Source of the DNA: Acanthochlamys bracteata
Taxonomy: Eukaryota; Streptophyta; Magnoliopsida; Pandanales; Velloziaceae
Direction: 5' to 3'
DNA length: 64,000 nt
NCBI GenBank assembly: GCA_019914995.1
Contig: CM034138.1
Span: 4,774,001 to 4,838,000 of the forward strand
Part shown: positions 48,456-60,671 of the stretch, piece after piece
Layout: each line of letters starts with the position of its first letter
How positions within the stretch are numbered: the first letter of the stretch is position 1
Notes under the pieces: model-generated
The model's input: only the letters and a program-made list of their open reading frames with translations
Told to the model about the DNA's origin: nothing
The model's database searches: none
Position numbers and translations under genes: made by a program

Positions 48456-50993
48456 CATACCAGTAATATGTTTACTTTAGAACTGAAAACCTTCAAGATA
48501 TTATGTAATTGTTTAAACATATAATTGCTAGGCCTAGGATTTCATATAAACATGCATATAATTGCTAAGCTGGAAATACAAAAACATTCATATAGACAAT
48601 CACATAATTGAATGAAAACATGATATGAGGCTAACTGTTTTAGCTAACTGATGAAATAAATTGTAAAAGTTCCCTATGCTTTTTCATATAAAAATATCTA
48701 CCATGAAGGCTTCACCATATATGCTCACACTCTAGCATGGAGCAATGTATTTTATAACTCAAAACCTCCTTTCAAAACTCTTGGGAGAAATCAGTAAGAA
48801 AGCCAAGACATGAAGATAGCTTCATATCCCTTTGCGAGAGATAAGGCAGCCAAGCAAAAGCATTCCATATGATTAAAAAAAAACAGAGATAAATCATCCA
48901 CAGGGGTTTGCAGAAAATCTTGCAATTGGAGTTTGAGCAGAAACAACAGAATTCTAATGTTCAAATCAATAGTGTGGATTAATTAAATTAACTCTGTTCT
49001 AGCCCCAAAGGATCCAAGACTAATCGTATAGTAAACCATTCCTAGCAGTGCAAGAAATTTAAAAATCAGCAATCTCTCCTGCCCCATGGAAACATAACCA
49101 AAAGGAAAGAAGAAGAAAACATCCTTAATGCTTATCATTATTACCACCCATATATATGTCTCTTTCACCATTTTTCAACAACATCAACAAGCAAAAAGTT
49201 CTCCAAAAGTAAAAGCATTGGCCTAATGCGAAGAACTGCAAATTTGATTGATTGTAGGTTGAAAATAAAAAAAAATACAAGCAATATATATCACATGGTA
49301 CCTAAGTACTTATGCCTTCTAGGAGCAATACTTATACCAATTCGAATATTGATGCTGCAAAATAATCTTCACATTGCTTTCATAACTTCATAAAAAATAA
49401 ACTAAAAAAAAATATGCCCAAACCATTAGCCTAAGACTTGCTAGTAGAATTTTTCATGCCCAAATTCACTTCCTAAAGACAAACTACCATCCCGATCTGG
49501 TAAACAGCATAAAAAAGTATTGATTCTATTACCAATTCTGAAAACAAAATACACTGATGATTATTCCACTTCAAATATCACCAATAACTATAGCTAGCAT
49601 AATTTGTATTAAAAGGAAACCACTTAAACTGATGCTGAAAATGCAATCCAAAGATAGCATTATCACTAGCTAAAAAATGCAATCCAAAGCATACCAATGC
49701 AATCCAAAACAGTGAGCATGCATAGCAATAAAAAGAGGAGCATCAATGCTGAGTTTAAAAGAAAACAAAAAATTGATGCTGAAATTTATAAAAGCTTGTT
49801 GCAGTAAACCGCCAACTAATCCTTTTACACTTATAACTATTATGCTCAAATTTACTTTCACGCCTCATGTACTCCTATATGCACAAACACATACACATAT
49901 AACTATTACTTTCAAAAATATATGACAACGGCTGCAGTAGCAGTATGTAGTGAGTTTACTTATAGAGAGTAGCAGTAGCTGCAGTAGCTTGCTCACTGTT
50001 TCAGCAACACAACAAGTTTTATAGCTACTACTACAACATCGACAACAGGTGCAGTAGCATTAGCAGCATCACCGGAGAAAAAAAATGTATTATAAGAGCT
50101 ACAGCAGCTACTACTAATTAGATGCAGTAGCTAATTCAAACTCAACCAAAAAAAAAAATTTACAAAATTTATCAAACAAATTCGAGATGAAGAAAAAATA
50201 TTAGAATATCACAGCAAAGTAGATCAAGAATGAAAAAAATAAGAAATTTTATTGAACAAAAAATGAACTCGAATCAACAAAAAATCACGTACCTTATATC
50301 TCCTTAGCACCGACGAGCGCTAGAGACCTCTGATGCACCGCGAACTAGTTGGAATCTGAGCGAGCAGATAGTAGTTGGAAGATTTGGCGGACGAGAGAGT
50401 TGAATGGGAGAAGTGAATGGAAGGAATAACGGTGGGTGAGCGAGCAGAGAGTGTAGTTGAACGGGAGAAGTGAATGGCGAGAAGACGGTGGGTGTGCGAG
50501 CAGAGAGGAATGAATGGCAGAGAGTGGGTGTGCGGTGGTTGCGGAGTGAGGGAGGAGAGTGAATGCAGGAGTGGAGTGAGCGAGTGCGGCGAGGAGAGGA
50601 GTGAAATGAGTCAGTTGCGGGTGAGTGAGTGTATTTATTATTTGTAATTTGTCAAACTTTCTAAGGCAAAATTGTCATTTTAACTCAATAAGTGAAAAAA
50701 AGCTCCGTGTTGCTTATTGGAAAAGCATCAATCTGATGCTTTTTTTTTCGCTGGAAGAAAGCTACTTATTTTGGTGATAAGTTGGCGTTACCAAACATAC
50801 CATTTTACTGTAGGGTGCTTTTTTCTGACCAAAAGCCAAAAAAAAGCACTCCCAAACATGCCCTTAATCTGATGCTTTTTTTTTAAAGAAAAGAAGCTGC
50901 TTATTTCTAACAAAAGTTGGTATTGCCAAACACTTTAAACACTATTAAGTGCTTTTTTCTGGCATTTGGCCAGAAAAAAGCACTCCAAACATG

Positions 50994-52031
50994 GTTCGAC
51001 GTGCCGGACTAAAAAGGTATCTTCGAACCACGGGGCGCTTAATTCCTACAAATAACGCAACAAGAAACCAAAAACTCAACAAGAACAAACTATGAAACAC
51101 CGAAACCCAAAAGGAAAACAAAGAAATCAACGCAGTTGGTACTGCAGAGAAGAAATAGAAACTAAATAACAAAGTGCTACCAAAAAGTTTCTAAAAATGA
51201 ACAAGAAACTAAGGAATCAATAGAGCAATTGGATCAAAACACCAAAAAACCCAAAAAGAAATAAACCAATGTAGTCTGCGGAGTCACCCAAACTCATGAG
51301 GAAATGTGCTCTTTCATATTTTTAGTTGCTTAAAACGAACCGAACAACACAACAATTGAAAGATTGACATCTCACCGAAGAATAACAGCGAAAACTCTAA
51401 AGAATACTAGAGAGAAAGAGAGAATGCTAGCAGAGCTCACGAAGAATCGAGAGAACAACACTATCTTTCACAATAGGAAAAAAAGGTCAAATCTAGATAA
51501 AACAGCTACAAAATAATATTAATAAAAAAACCACTACAAGAAAGATAAAAAAAAGGAACAAATATCGATGAAAAATCTGTGCTTTTACAAAATATTTCTC
51601 AAATCCATCTAAATCCACCACCAAATCTTATAAATTCACTCGTATCAAGAAGGTGAAGCAACAAAAACTTAAAAGAGTACAAATTATACAAATTCGTACC
51701 ATAATGAGGAGAGAACAATGTGATCTACACGCAATTTGTCCTCCAACGTCGATAACAAAGAAGAAGGAGGAAGGTGATGTTGGTGCTCGATTTTTCGAGA
51801 GATTGATTGTTGGAAGAGGGACAAAGAAATTTGGGAAGAAGTTGCAAACCCAAGTGAATGAGAGTCATCTTCACGTTAGGACTCTTTAGGTGGTATTTAT
51901 ATAATGGCATTTTGTAAATATTAATCGATAATAAATCATCATTTTTTTATACCGAGTAGCGATTTTGAGGAATGAGTAAATGTAGTATTTCGAGAAATTA
52001 GCGTTTGAAATGCACCTGTCCAAATGCACCC
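50994..52031 (-). other. 5' region of the PIF composite
   Basis: This continues the host element after B. It has repeated A-rich text related to 42360-42430, then a GC-richer stretch at 51620-51890 in the position of the 5' exon and promoter for minus-strand transcription, then the proposed right terminus. No protein gene is seen. Confidence 0.35.
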
Positions 52032-52032
52032 T

Positions 52033-52240
52033 AAATTTACATTATGATAACTTGTTAATGACCATGGTTACCAAATCTTAAATTTTGTAAATTTCAAATT
52101 ATAGATTTTGTATATCAATTTGAATTCACGTAATGATAGTTTGTTAAACACCAAAGTGACCAAACTTTAAATTCTTATCAATTTTAAATTATGTGATTTA
52201 TATATTCAATTATCTATAAGTATGTGATACTTACAATTGA
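52033..52240. repeat. Tandem duplication, period about 105 bp
   Basis: Two adjacent copies, about 52035-52137 and 52138-52240, share 'GTAATGATA.(C/G)TTGTTAA', 'ACCAAA', 'AAATT.T..(C/A)AAATT' and 'ATTTTATATAT.AATT' phrases in order. Non-coding. Confidence 0.5.
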
Positions 52241-52679
52241 GATGACATTATATTAAAGATTTTATTTTATTATGGATAATTGTTGTTCATAATTATAATA
52301 CATTTAGAATTGGCCAAAAGTTGATTCGTAGTTCTGATAATTTACTAATCTGATATGACGATTTATACATTTTATTAGATCTGTTTAGTATATCCCTAAA
52401 ATAGCAAACATGTCTAACTTTAATATATTTAATTGTTAGATTAAGTTAAAAATTTATCTTAATATCATTATGTTTATACTTATATACCATTGTTTCACCA
52501 AACGAAGAACTGCGATAAACATTTATTACTTATATGAATTGTTTGAATCGGATTATAGGTTTATGTTTGAAGTCAAAGTATTAATTTATGAGCATTTATT
52601 AATTTTGTAGCAACTATTTTGCTATCTTTATATTCGCATGCTGCGTCTGTATTATTATTTAACAGACTCAGTTTTTTAG

Positions 52680-54270
52680 AACGGTGTAAACAAGTTCAGT
52701 TTTATTTAGGTGTACTAAATCTTAATTTAGAACTCTTAATAAAGAACTCACTGTTCTTACTGATAACAGCAGCGGTGAGAGATCTTTCCATAAGATTAGG
52801 AAAGATCAAACAGGATAAATTTAATATTTATTTAAATGACTATTGTAAAAAATATTAAGTCAACTTTTTTTAACATTGAGAATGATACAAAAATTATAAA
52901 ATTTGTGGAAGAGCTTTTCCAAATAGCTAGTGAATCCCTTACTAGGACACTTATAAGTTCATTGACTATAATGAAATTTGATGGTTGTCGTATCATGCAT
53001 GAGAATATTATTGAAATTTCAAACATTGCAACAAGATTAGAATCTTTCGGAATTAATGTGGATGAGAATTTCCTCATACATATCACTATTAGTTCGTTGC
53101 TTTCTGAATATGGTCCATTTTAAATTAACTACAATATCATGAAGGACAAATGAAATGTGAATGAATTGCACAATATACTTGTGCTAGAGTAGATAAAACT
53201 TAAAAACTTGGTAACTCATCCCGTTCATTCAATTAAACATTAAGAAGTTAGAAAAAAAGTAGAAAGAAAGAATGAGAAGGATACGCAAACACCAGTTAAG
53301 ACAACTGAGTTTTTTGCTTCTGTAAGAAGGAGCGTAAAGATGACATGTGTCGATTCTATAAAAAACCTAAACACTATCAGAAAAGATTGTGTAAGGTTGG
53401 TTGGAAAAAGAAAATGGAGCATTATGCCTTCGAATATTTCAAATCAAATTTAGCTGAAGTTTCTTATTATACTTGATGGATTAATTCAGACTGTACCATT
53501 TACATTTCAAATACGAGGAATAGATTCATTACGATCCGAATCATAAACCCAAACGAGAAGTTTATTTTTATGTGGAATTGAGTCAAAGTTCCTATTAAAG
53601 CTATAGGAACTTACCGTTTGATTTTAAACACAGAATATTAGTTGAATTTGTTTGAAACACTTTATATTATCTTGTATTTTTTGTAACTTGATATCTTTGT
53701 CTAAACTTGATATGTATGGATATTGTTTTAAGTTTAGGAATGAATATTTGGTTTGTTTAAATAAAACTATTTTCTTGAGTTTTAATGTCTTATGTGATGG
53801 ATTATACTAGTTGAAACTTAATAACTATTTTGCTGAAGCACTTTAACCTCATAATGTTGGCACTAAACGTTGTTTAATAAATAGATGTTCTGCTTACTTG
53901 TGGTATAAAGGTTTGAGACACGAAATATTGGTAAAGAATGAAATCATTCCAAATTTTCATTTTACTGATCTCTGTATGTGTGTGGATTATATTAAAGAAA
54001 AACAAATGACCACACAAACAACGAAGTCACAAAAAGTACACAGCTACTTGAGATAATATATACTGACGTTTGCAAACCACTTAATGTTTGATCGTTTAGT
54101 GGTGAAAAATATTTTATCACATTTGTTGATGATCTACACGTTATGGCTATATCTATCTATTGTATGAAAATCTTAAGCAATAAATACCTTAGAGATATTT
54201 GTTACTGAAGTTGAAAAACAATTGAATGACGTTTTTATCATGTTTTTTATAATATTAATTGAGATTTTTT
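52680..54270 (+). mobile_element. Ty1-copia retrotransposon ruin (gag to integrase)
   Basis: Gag: QVQFYLGVLNLNLELL at 52700, then IKSTFFNIENDTKIIKFVEE, LISSLTIMKFDGCRIMHENI and ISSLLSEYGPF (UBN2-type gag). The CCHC knuckle region at 53320-53450 is worn. Next comes protease-to-integrase linker text at 53480-53900, including NVGTKR and SAYLWYKGL. Integrase zinc/pre-core text follows at 53900-54100 (VKNEIIPNFHFTDL, CVDYIKEKQM), then core start text (VTEVEKQLND) up to 54240. Many stops and frame changes. It is cut at about 54275 by a CACTA-type end; reverse transcriptase and RNase H were not found in the window. Confidence 0.78.
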
Positions 54271-54275
54271 ATTAC

Positions 54276-56219
54276 CACTAGAAGAAAATATCTCGTGAGT
54301 GACCAGAGTATTATTAACACAAAGCGATCGCGAATGCGATAAATAGCAACCATCATGTACATAGTCGCTAAGGTGGAGGTAATAGCGACCGCTGTACAAG
54401 AATAGTTGCTATTGTGCACTTATCCTCGACCGGTGCATACGCTGATCACTATTCCGTTACTACTAGCTACCATAGGAGTCAACGGTCGCTATTGTCTTGC
54501 ATGGCTTAGTGACCATTTTAGATCCGGTTGCAAATACTAATGTAACAGCGACTGCCATATCACTGGTCGTGAATTCTGTATGCATTAGCCCCCGTGACGA
54601 GCACCAATCGCTTTTAGGTTAACTAAAGCGATCGAGATGTGGTTCGCTCGCTATTGGTTGTAAAAGATAATAATTTAAAATTATTTAATAAAAATTATTG
54701 AACATAGTATAAACCATTTGATATGATTTATATTTTCTATATACACTATTGACAAAAACTTAGGGCTTTAGGATGATATTTTGAACTCAAGCACACTAAA
54801 TAAGTGATGGATGCATACGATTTGAAATTTTAGAATAATAAATCCAAGCAATAGTTGATATTCAAAATTGAAAAACTTTGGTTGTACAACAATGTAATAG
54901 TATATAATATATTCAACGGTTTAGATTTTCATTTTATCTTACTATTGTGTGAATTGTGTAAATGAGCTAACAACGATAGAATGAGTTCGTTTATAATTAT
55001 TTACTTACGTAAATAATCTAATTTTATATTTCAAATATATAATCTAAATTTTTAAAATATATTTAGTATTACAATATTATTGTTCACACAAAATTTTATC
55101 AAATTTGGAAAGAAGTTAATATTCTGATTTCAACCGTAAGAATTGTTAAATCGTATATGTTCATCGATTACTTATTGTGATGGAATATAAAACATAATCC
55201 AAATGATATAAAAGCTTTCCAACAAGATATATGAAAATTATAAGTTATACTAACGGTATAAATTTTACTAATTAACCTTCTTTTAATTAATTTAAAATTT
55301 TTTATTTTTTAAGTAATAGGGATCAAAATGTACCTGATCCCTATTGCTATTATATTAACTACCGCTACTTAGCACAGGTCGCGGTTATGGAGCGTATTCG
55401 CGACCAGCATGTGTAGCCGGTTGCTATTGGTTTTGCAATAGGGACAAGTCTAATGCTGGTCCATATTACCGTATTAAATAAAATTTTTTAAATTTATTTA
55501 GTAAAATATAAATCATTGTATGTGATTTATATAGGGTATAACAATGTTATTAGATTTTTACATTTATTTATATCTGTTAAAAAAATTATAAATAATTTGA
55601 ATAATATTTTGTACTCCATCATATTAAATGATTGATGGACGTATAGGGTATAACAATATATAGGATTAAATCGTAGTTCTAAAATATATCAAATGTGATG
55701 GAAATTTATAAACAGTATAGTTGTCATATAGAATGTATCTAATGGTTTAACTTTTCTACTTGAAATATCAAATAAAATAGTTTGTGTAATTTGGGCTAAT
55801 TAAAAAAGACTACATATATATTTTTCATAAAATTCTAACTAACTTAACATTTATAAATAATTCAACTTTTTGTCTACATAATTTAAGAAAAGTCTAAATC
55901 ACATCTAACGGTTTGAATTTAACTAAACTAATTTATACTAATTAGTTTTAATTATAAATATTATCTGTAAAAAGAAGCAATAAGTATATTATACATTAGC
56001 GACCCACTGTGACAGCAGTCGCGGTTACTAAGGGTTTTTGCGACATGAAAGTGAATATGGCTGCAAATGTGGTATTAAGCATTAGCTACCAACACCATCA
56101 CAGTCGTAGTTACTATGATTATAATCAACAGTGATTGTTTTGTTGATCAATTGCGATCTTTGCTGGCCAGTCGCTAGTATTGTATTTAAATCGGCTGAAT
56201 TGGTGGTCAAAATTTAAAC
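54276..56219 (+). mobile_element. CACTA (En/Spm)-type terminus and subterminal repeats
   Basis: It begins CACTAGAAGAAAATATCT, close to the plant CACTA terminus CACTACAAGAAAA. For 350 bp, and again at 55330-55460 and 55990-56190, there are many copies of GCGACC, GGTCGC, TCGCTATT and similar motifs in both orientations, the usual transposase-binding subterminal pattern. The copia ruin stops exactly at this terminus. The opposite end was not firmly placed, and another element is inserted at 56223. Confidence 0.6.
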
Positions 56220-57229
56220 TAAGAAGCCGTTTGGCTAAGTTTAAAAGTTTCAACTTATTGGATAAAAGTTACTTTTTGACTTTTTTTTAAAAAAAAGTAC
56301 CTTTAAACTTTTTAAAAAAAGGAGCGATGTGTTTGGATAAATTTAATTTTTTCTAAAAAAAGTTTAAAGAGAGTGTTTGGTAAAAAAGAGTTGAAAAATT
56401 GAATAAGAATATAAATGACTAGAATCTCCTTAACTGTATAATAAGTTAATTTCCTTTTATGTTTTATTTATTTTTTTAATATTTCCTAACACTAATAACA
56501 AATTCATGAATATTTTGTAATATTATAAATTAATAATTAATTATAAACGTGTAACTAAATTAATTTATAGATATATTTATTATTATTTATTTGTAATGAA
56601 AAAGTAATGAACTAATAAGTTGTAAAATGTAAAAAATATGCTTTGCTACTAAATACTTGCAAAAAGTATATGAACTTCTACGTTATCATTTATTAGAATA
56701 TTTTTTGTTTTTATATTTTTTGGTGAGCCTCACTAGAAGTTTGAAATGTTGGAACATCTAACATTAAAGGCATAGCATAAAAGCATTTGATAACAAAAAC
56801 TTAATCTACTCAAAGCTCACAAAAAAAGAATTAAAAAAAAATCTCCTGCAACATGTTGAGATCACATAAATCTATTGGACATTTCTTTCTTAAGGGCACC
56901 ATCTAGTGGATTTGCAAAGATAGCAAGAAGAACAACCAACAAATAATGAGTCCGAAACTAATAGGTACTCGTTCACTTGGACTACCAACACCTTCACATG
57001 CTAAATGAATAAGAAATATATAAACCCACACTCACAAGCCAAACAAACATAAAAATGAATGAAATTTGGAGTTATTCAAGATCTATTCACTAGACCATTT
57101 CAATCTTCTAAACAAAAAAATATAAGACCCCAGCAAATTCATTAACATCTGAGGTATATAATGCTGACATATCTTAATCACACATTCTACATAGAAAGGA
57201 GTATAGTTTTGTGTTGCTATATAAATACA

Positions 57230-57470
57230 GAATCTAGTATATGGATATATTATGGACAAAAAATAAAACTGCTCCTTTATTTGGCTGGATGCTTGAGGGA
57301 AAAATATCCCCTACCATCCGAATTGATATTTTTGATATAGAGCAACCCACTTTTTTGTCTTCTCAAACTACAACTACACTAGATTTGATGCCAGAGCTTC
57401 TTCAAAAATGTCTGCATCAAACTCAGCCGCTAAAAGTCTATCAAGTCTCAGCTTCATGAAGCTGCAAGAA
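57230..57470 (-). other. Exon-like segment in element D, unidentified
   Basis: The minus strand contains LRLDRLLAAEFDADIFEEAL then ASNLV and a stop, followed by text that still looks protein-like (KKWVALYQKYQFGW). I do not recognise it. It could be a captured exon or a worn element gene. Confidence 0.22.
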
Positions 57471-58213
57471 ACCGAGAAAGAAAAATTATTTAAGAGGTGT
57501 GAAAGCAAAGAATCTAGCATTTGTACCTACACCGAGCCCATAATTTTCTTTATAATAACAAAAGCATGACCTTTGTTTTTCATAAAAGCAACTCAAAGAG
57601 GACAAATAAAAGTAGATACAAAATTAAACCAAAGCTAGGCAACTACAAAACAATATATATTTCAGTAAACAAGACAAAAAGCAATTGAATAGAAAAGAAA
57701 ACAACAATAAGAAAACAAAGTGAAATGGAAAGGGAAAATCTGAAGGAATGCATAATATTGAAAGCAGAAGAGTTAGTATTAAAAGATATGGAAGTAAATT
57801 TAAAACATTGAGATCGGCACTAGATAAAGACAACATAAAGCAAAAAGGTGTGAAGTGAAATAAGATTGCAGAAATTATACAGGACAAGGGTACCATAAGA
57901 AACTAAAGACATGAAAAACATAAACAGAAAAATCTATTAATCATAAAAAATTAAGAAATGCTTCAGAAAAGGGCAGAATCTAATTGAAACAAAATTCTCC
58001 ATTCATTCTATCAAAATGCCTTAGAACAATCATCTTGATAACCTATAAGAAAGTAATAAATGAAAATGTGCCTATTTATCAGCAAGCCTACTGGTACAAT
58101 ATGATTAATCCATGCTTTAAAAAAATTTTACATTGAAGAAAGGCTATAAACCCTCCGTCACAAGTACTGAGGCAAATCAATATTAGTTGTAGGAAATGTC
58201 AAGAACTACTCAC

Positions 58214-58302
58214 CTTTTTTATGTGCTTCTACTCAACGTTATGGAATTTCACCCTGTAGGTGATGGATATCCTGACCGCGCTGCTCCACAGCAGAATTTT
58301 CA
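58214..58302 (-). other. Exon-like segment with both splice signals in element D
   Basis: An 89-nt minus-strand stretch lies between an ACGTGCAG acceptor and a GTGAGT donor. It reads GENSAVEQRGQDIHHLQGEI in one frame. The splice signals are convincing, but the source gene is not identified. Confidence 0.3.
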
Positions 58303-59283
58303 CCTGCACGTTAATCATAAGAATGAAGTTTAAGAAATAACCATAAGAACAATCTGACTTGATGCATACCAGTGAGAAACTATAACAAATCAATTATGTA
58401 CAGAAATCTTAAACCTAGAGAAATCTAGATGAATATCTCAGTGGAAATCTCGAACCTTAAGAATGTGGAGAGAAGAGCAAAATAAGGAGAAAGTGGTGAG
58501 AAAGAGAATTTAGAATCTGTTTAGAGTCGTATATTTCTTCAATTCTAAAATATAAGGATATGTTTCGGTACTACATTAAAAAAACTTCAAAATGATCACA
58601 ATAATCTATCAAAATTGCAAGGATAGTAGCATGCAATTGATTCAGTTTAAGGAGCATCAAAATATCAGATTATTAGAGAAGGATTTACATCACTGATTCG
58701 GTCTTTCATCAATACCAATAGAATTTGAAACAGATTAAGAGAGAAGAAGTGTCAATGATCGAAAGAAAGTGAAGGGAAACGAAATACTCACAAGCTAGAG
58801 CAGCGGCGAATGAGATTAAGAGAGCACCCGTTTTATGAAGCGAAACGAATTGCGGATAAGGTGGCGAACAACTAACTCCATTTTAGTAGTGGTGAAGAGA
58901 AGGAGAGGAGGGTGCGAAAATTGGCATCGGAGAAGAAACGCGCTCGCCAAAACAAGGGATAGCTGGCGGGGTGGGGCGGAGCCGAGCGGAGAAGAAAATC
59001 CTAAGCTTCGGGTTTGCGTGAGAGAATGAAAGAAATGGCTGAACATAGATATATATATCTGTGTAATTTTATGAACTTAGCAGGGTCAAAAAGGACATTT
59101 GGACACTCAAAAAAAAATCACGCGCGAAGTTTTCAGAAAAGTTAGTCGGGAGTAACTTTTTTATTTTCTGACTTATAAGTAAGAAAATTTACTTATAAAT
59201 TATTCATTCAAACATTCCAATATTACTGTTTGAAACTTTTTTAACTTATAAATTAAAAAAAATCTATCCAAACGACGATCTAA

Positions 59284-59950
59284 GCTTTCAAAAAGTATGA
59301 AATTAGAGCCGATACGATCGGAACGACAAATGTCATCTGTAGATTGAAATCAAATTTGAAAATTTGGAGAGTAAGTTAAAAATAAATTTAGATTTCAAAA
59401 ATTTTAATATAAAATAGCTTAATTATGTTAAAATAATGTTTTTATATATATCTCAATTTGGTTAACACTTTTATTTATTTATATTTTAGATTCATGATCG
59501 TTCGGTTTTATTGCGGAGAAGTCCTTCGTCAACACTTAGAACTTCTCTAACGGTTTCTTGTATTTTGTTTATTAAACTTGCATGATTGTAATACTCTTTA
59601 TTGTATTTTTAGTTATTATTAATATACTTTATGTAATATTATTAAAATATTTGTTTTTTATATTTATTTAGTACAATATTGAATTAGTGGGTATAGATAA
59701 CAAATATATGTATTGCACAAAAGAAGAAACAATATTGAAAGATATTAGCGACCGCAAAAGTTCTTGTATTGATGCAACTAATTGGAAAAAAATATTGGAG
59801 AAAAATAAATAAATGCAACTAATTGAAAAGGAAATAACCAAACACCTTTTCCTATTGTATTGATGCAAAAAGTTCTTTACCTAGCTGTATGTTTGCTCTT
59901 ATTTTTTGCACGAGCATGTTTTGCTTTTTTTGATATATTCTATACACAAC
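59284..59950. other. No gene seen
   Basis: AT-rich DNA downstream of element D with no recognised coding text. It probably continues the CACTA-type element. Confidence 0.3.
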
Positions 59951-59959
59951 AAGCACAAA

Positions 59960-60671
59960 ACTTTTAGAACTAATAATGACGAGACAAAGGAATTAAAAAA
60001 AAGTAAATAAATGCTTCTTACGATCCATTCTGGCGAGTCAAACATATCGCATAGCTAGATCCATTCTTCACATCGGTTGTTGAGTCCTCTCTCTACCACG
60101 GACACTCTTCTAATAGTAATGACATTCGTAACACTAATCTTTATATTGCTCGGATCCAGTATTACATAAGAATTGCAAAGTTTTAGGATTAGACAAATCT
60201 AATTCAAACTTGTCTTTTCATGATAAACGTATTTGTTAACAAATCTCCTTCATAATATATACTTATTTTTTACACAGCCATCTAATCGAATTGTCAATGC
60301 CACTCCAACCCTTAGTATTCTTAGCAGGAGCATAAATACGAATATAAGCCATCTCCCTTGCTCCGATTGCATGTGTTCGCCAACAGGTCTCTAGATGTCA
60401 TCTTTGAATATCGATCTTTATTTTTTTTTCTTCAATATCTACAACTCCAAATCACTACATCTATTCCTAGCTCGAGCACGTTGCGTTTAAGTATCAATAG
60501 ACCCTAGCGTGATAAACAATATGAGGTGCAATAATTAATAAAATATAATAGATTAGTTCAAAAAATACTTGCTGCTATTAGAGCCATTAGGATTTTGAAT
60601 CTCTAGGTTGGCGATATTTTGCGTTGATTGTTGTTGTGAGAGTCGTCTTGTATTAAAACTTGATGGTGCCA
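59960..60671 (-). pseudogene. Possible CACTA accessory protein remnant
   Basis: The minus strand starts MAPSSFNTRRLSQQQSTQNI. Further on, in changing frames, it gives RPVGEHMQ, AYIRIYAPAKNTKGWSGIDN and KDKFELDLSNPKTLQFL. A 'PVGE/PVGPN' start, a tryptophan segment and a 'KFxLDxS' segment in this order are a feature of the plant Ptta/En/Spm protein family encoded by CACTA elements. Neighbouring CACTA-type subterminal repeats support this. Similarity is weak and the frame is broken. Confidence 0.3.

Larger units (their letters stand above)
45787..50863 (-). mobile_element. PIF/Harbinger-type element C, nested in B
   Basis: The left end GGATATGTTTGGTTAAG and the reverse complement of the right end, GGGCATGTTTGGGAGTGC, are flanked by TTA at 45784-45786 and TTA at 50864-50866. 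It is 5077 bp long. It contains a transposase C-terminal remnant (46352-46588). Its right 800 bp (50000-50860) closely matches B's right end (44990-45783). The GC-rich 5' block at 50290-50620 has a GTACGTG donor. No intact gene. Confidence 0.78.
42435..50993 (-). mobile_element. PIF/Harbinger-type element B with captured RABA4 piece
   Basis: The left end GGATATGTTTGACTAAGC and the following 450 bp match the left ends of elements at 29211 and 45787. Its right end was split by element C. The text up to 45783 (...AAAGCTTCGCATCA) continues after 50866 (ATCTGATGC...), and together they match C's own right end. The element finishes near 50993 with GCACTCCAAACATG. No clear target duplication remains. 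About 45400-45680 is a GC-rich 5' exon-like block with a GTACTTG donor. Without C it is about 3.5 kb. Confidence 0.65.
35825..52031 (-). mobile_element. Composite PIF/Harbinger element with both PIF genes, decayed
   Basis: The proposed left end is GAGTGTTTGCAATTAC, preceded by TAA (35822-35824). The reverse complement of the proposed right end is GGGTGCATTTGGACAG, with TAA after it (52032-52034). Inside, on the minus strand and in the usual PIF pairing, are remains of a DDE transposase (36447-37688) and of a Myb/SANT-like protein (40278-41001). The right end has a GC-rich 5' region (51620-51900). The element has been swollen to 16.2 kb by three TRIMs with a solo LTR, and by the nested elements 42435-50993 and 45787-50863. 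Without these it would be about 5.6 kb. The end-to-end pairing is less certain than the gene content, because the terminal repeats match only partly. Confidence 0.5.
56223..59280 (-). mobile_element. PIF/Harbinger-type element D
   Basis: The left end GAAGCCGTTTGGCTAAG and the reverse complement of the right end, GATCGTCGTTTGGATAG, are related. TAA is directly outside both (56220-56222, 59281-59283). The subterminal text (AAAAGTT, AACTTAT) is also inverted. The body is 3058 bp, with no transposase recognised. The architecture matches elements A-C: a GC-rich 5' block at 58800-59040 with a GTGAGT donor on the minus strand at about 58790, then AT-rich sequence with exon-like pieces. Confidence 0.7.

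Noticed and set aside
57624..57896. 90-codon hydrophobic minus-strand frame
   Set aside because: Leu/Phe/Ser-rich translation of A-rich DNA with no recognisable domain; a chance frame.
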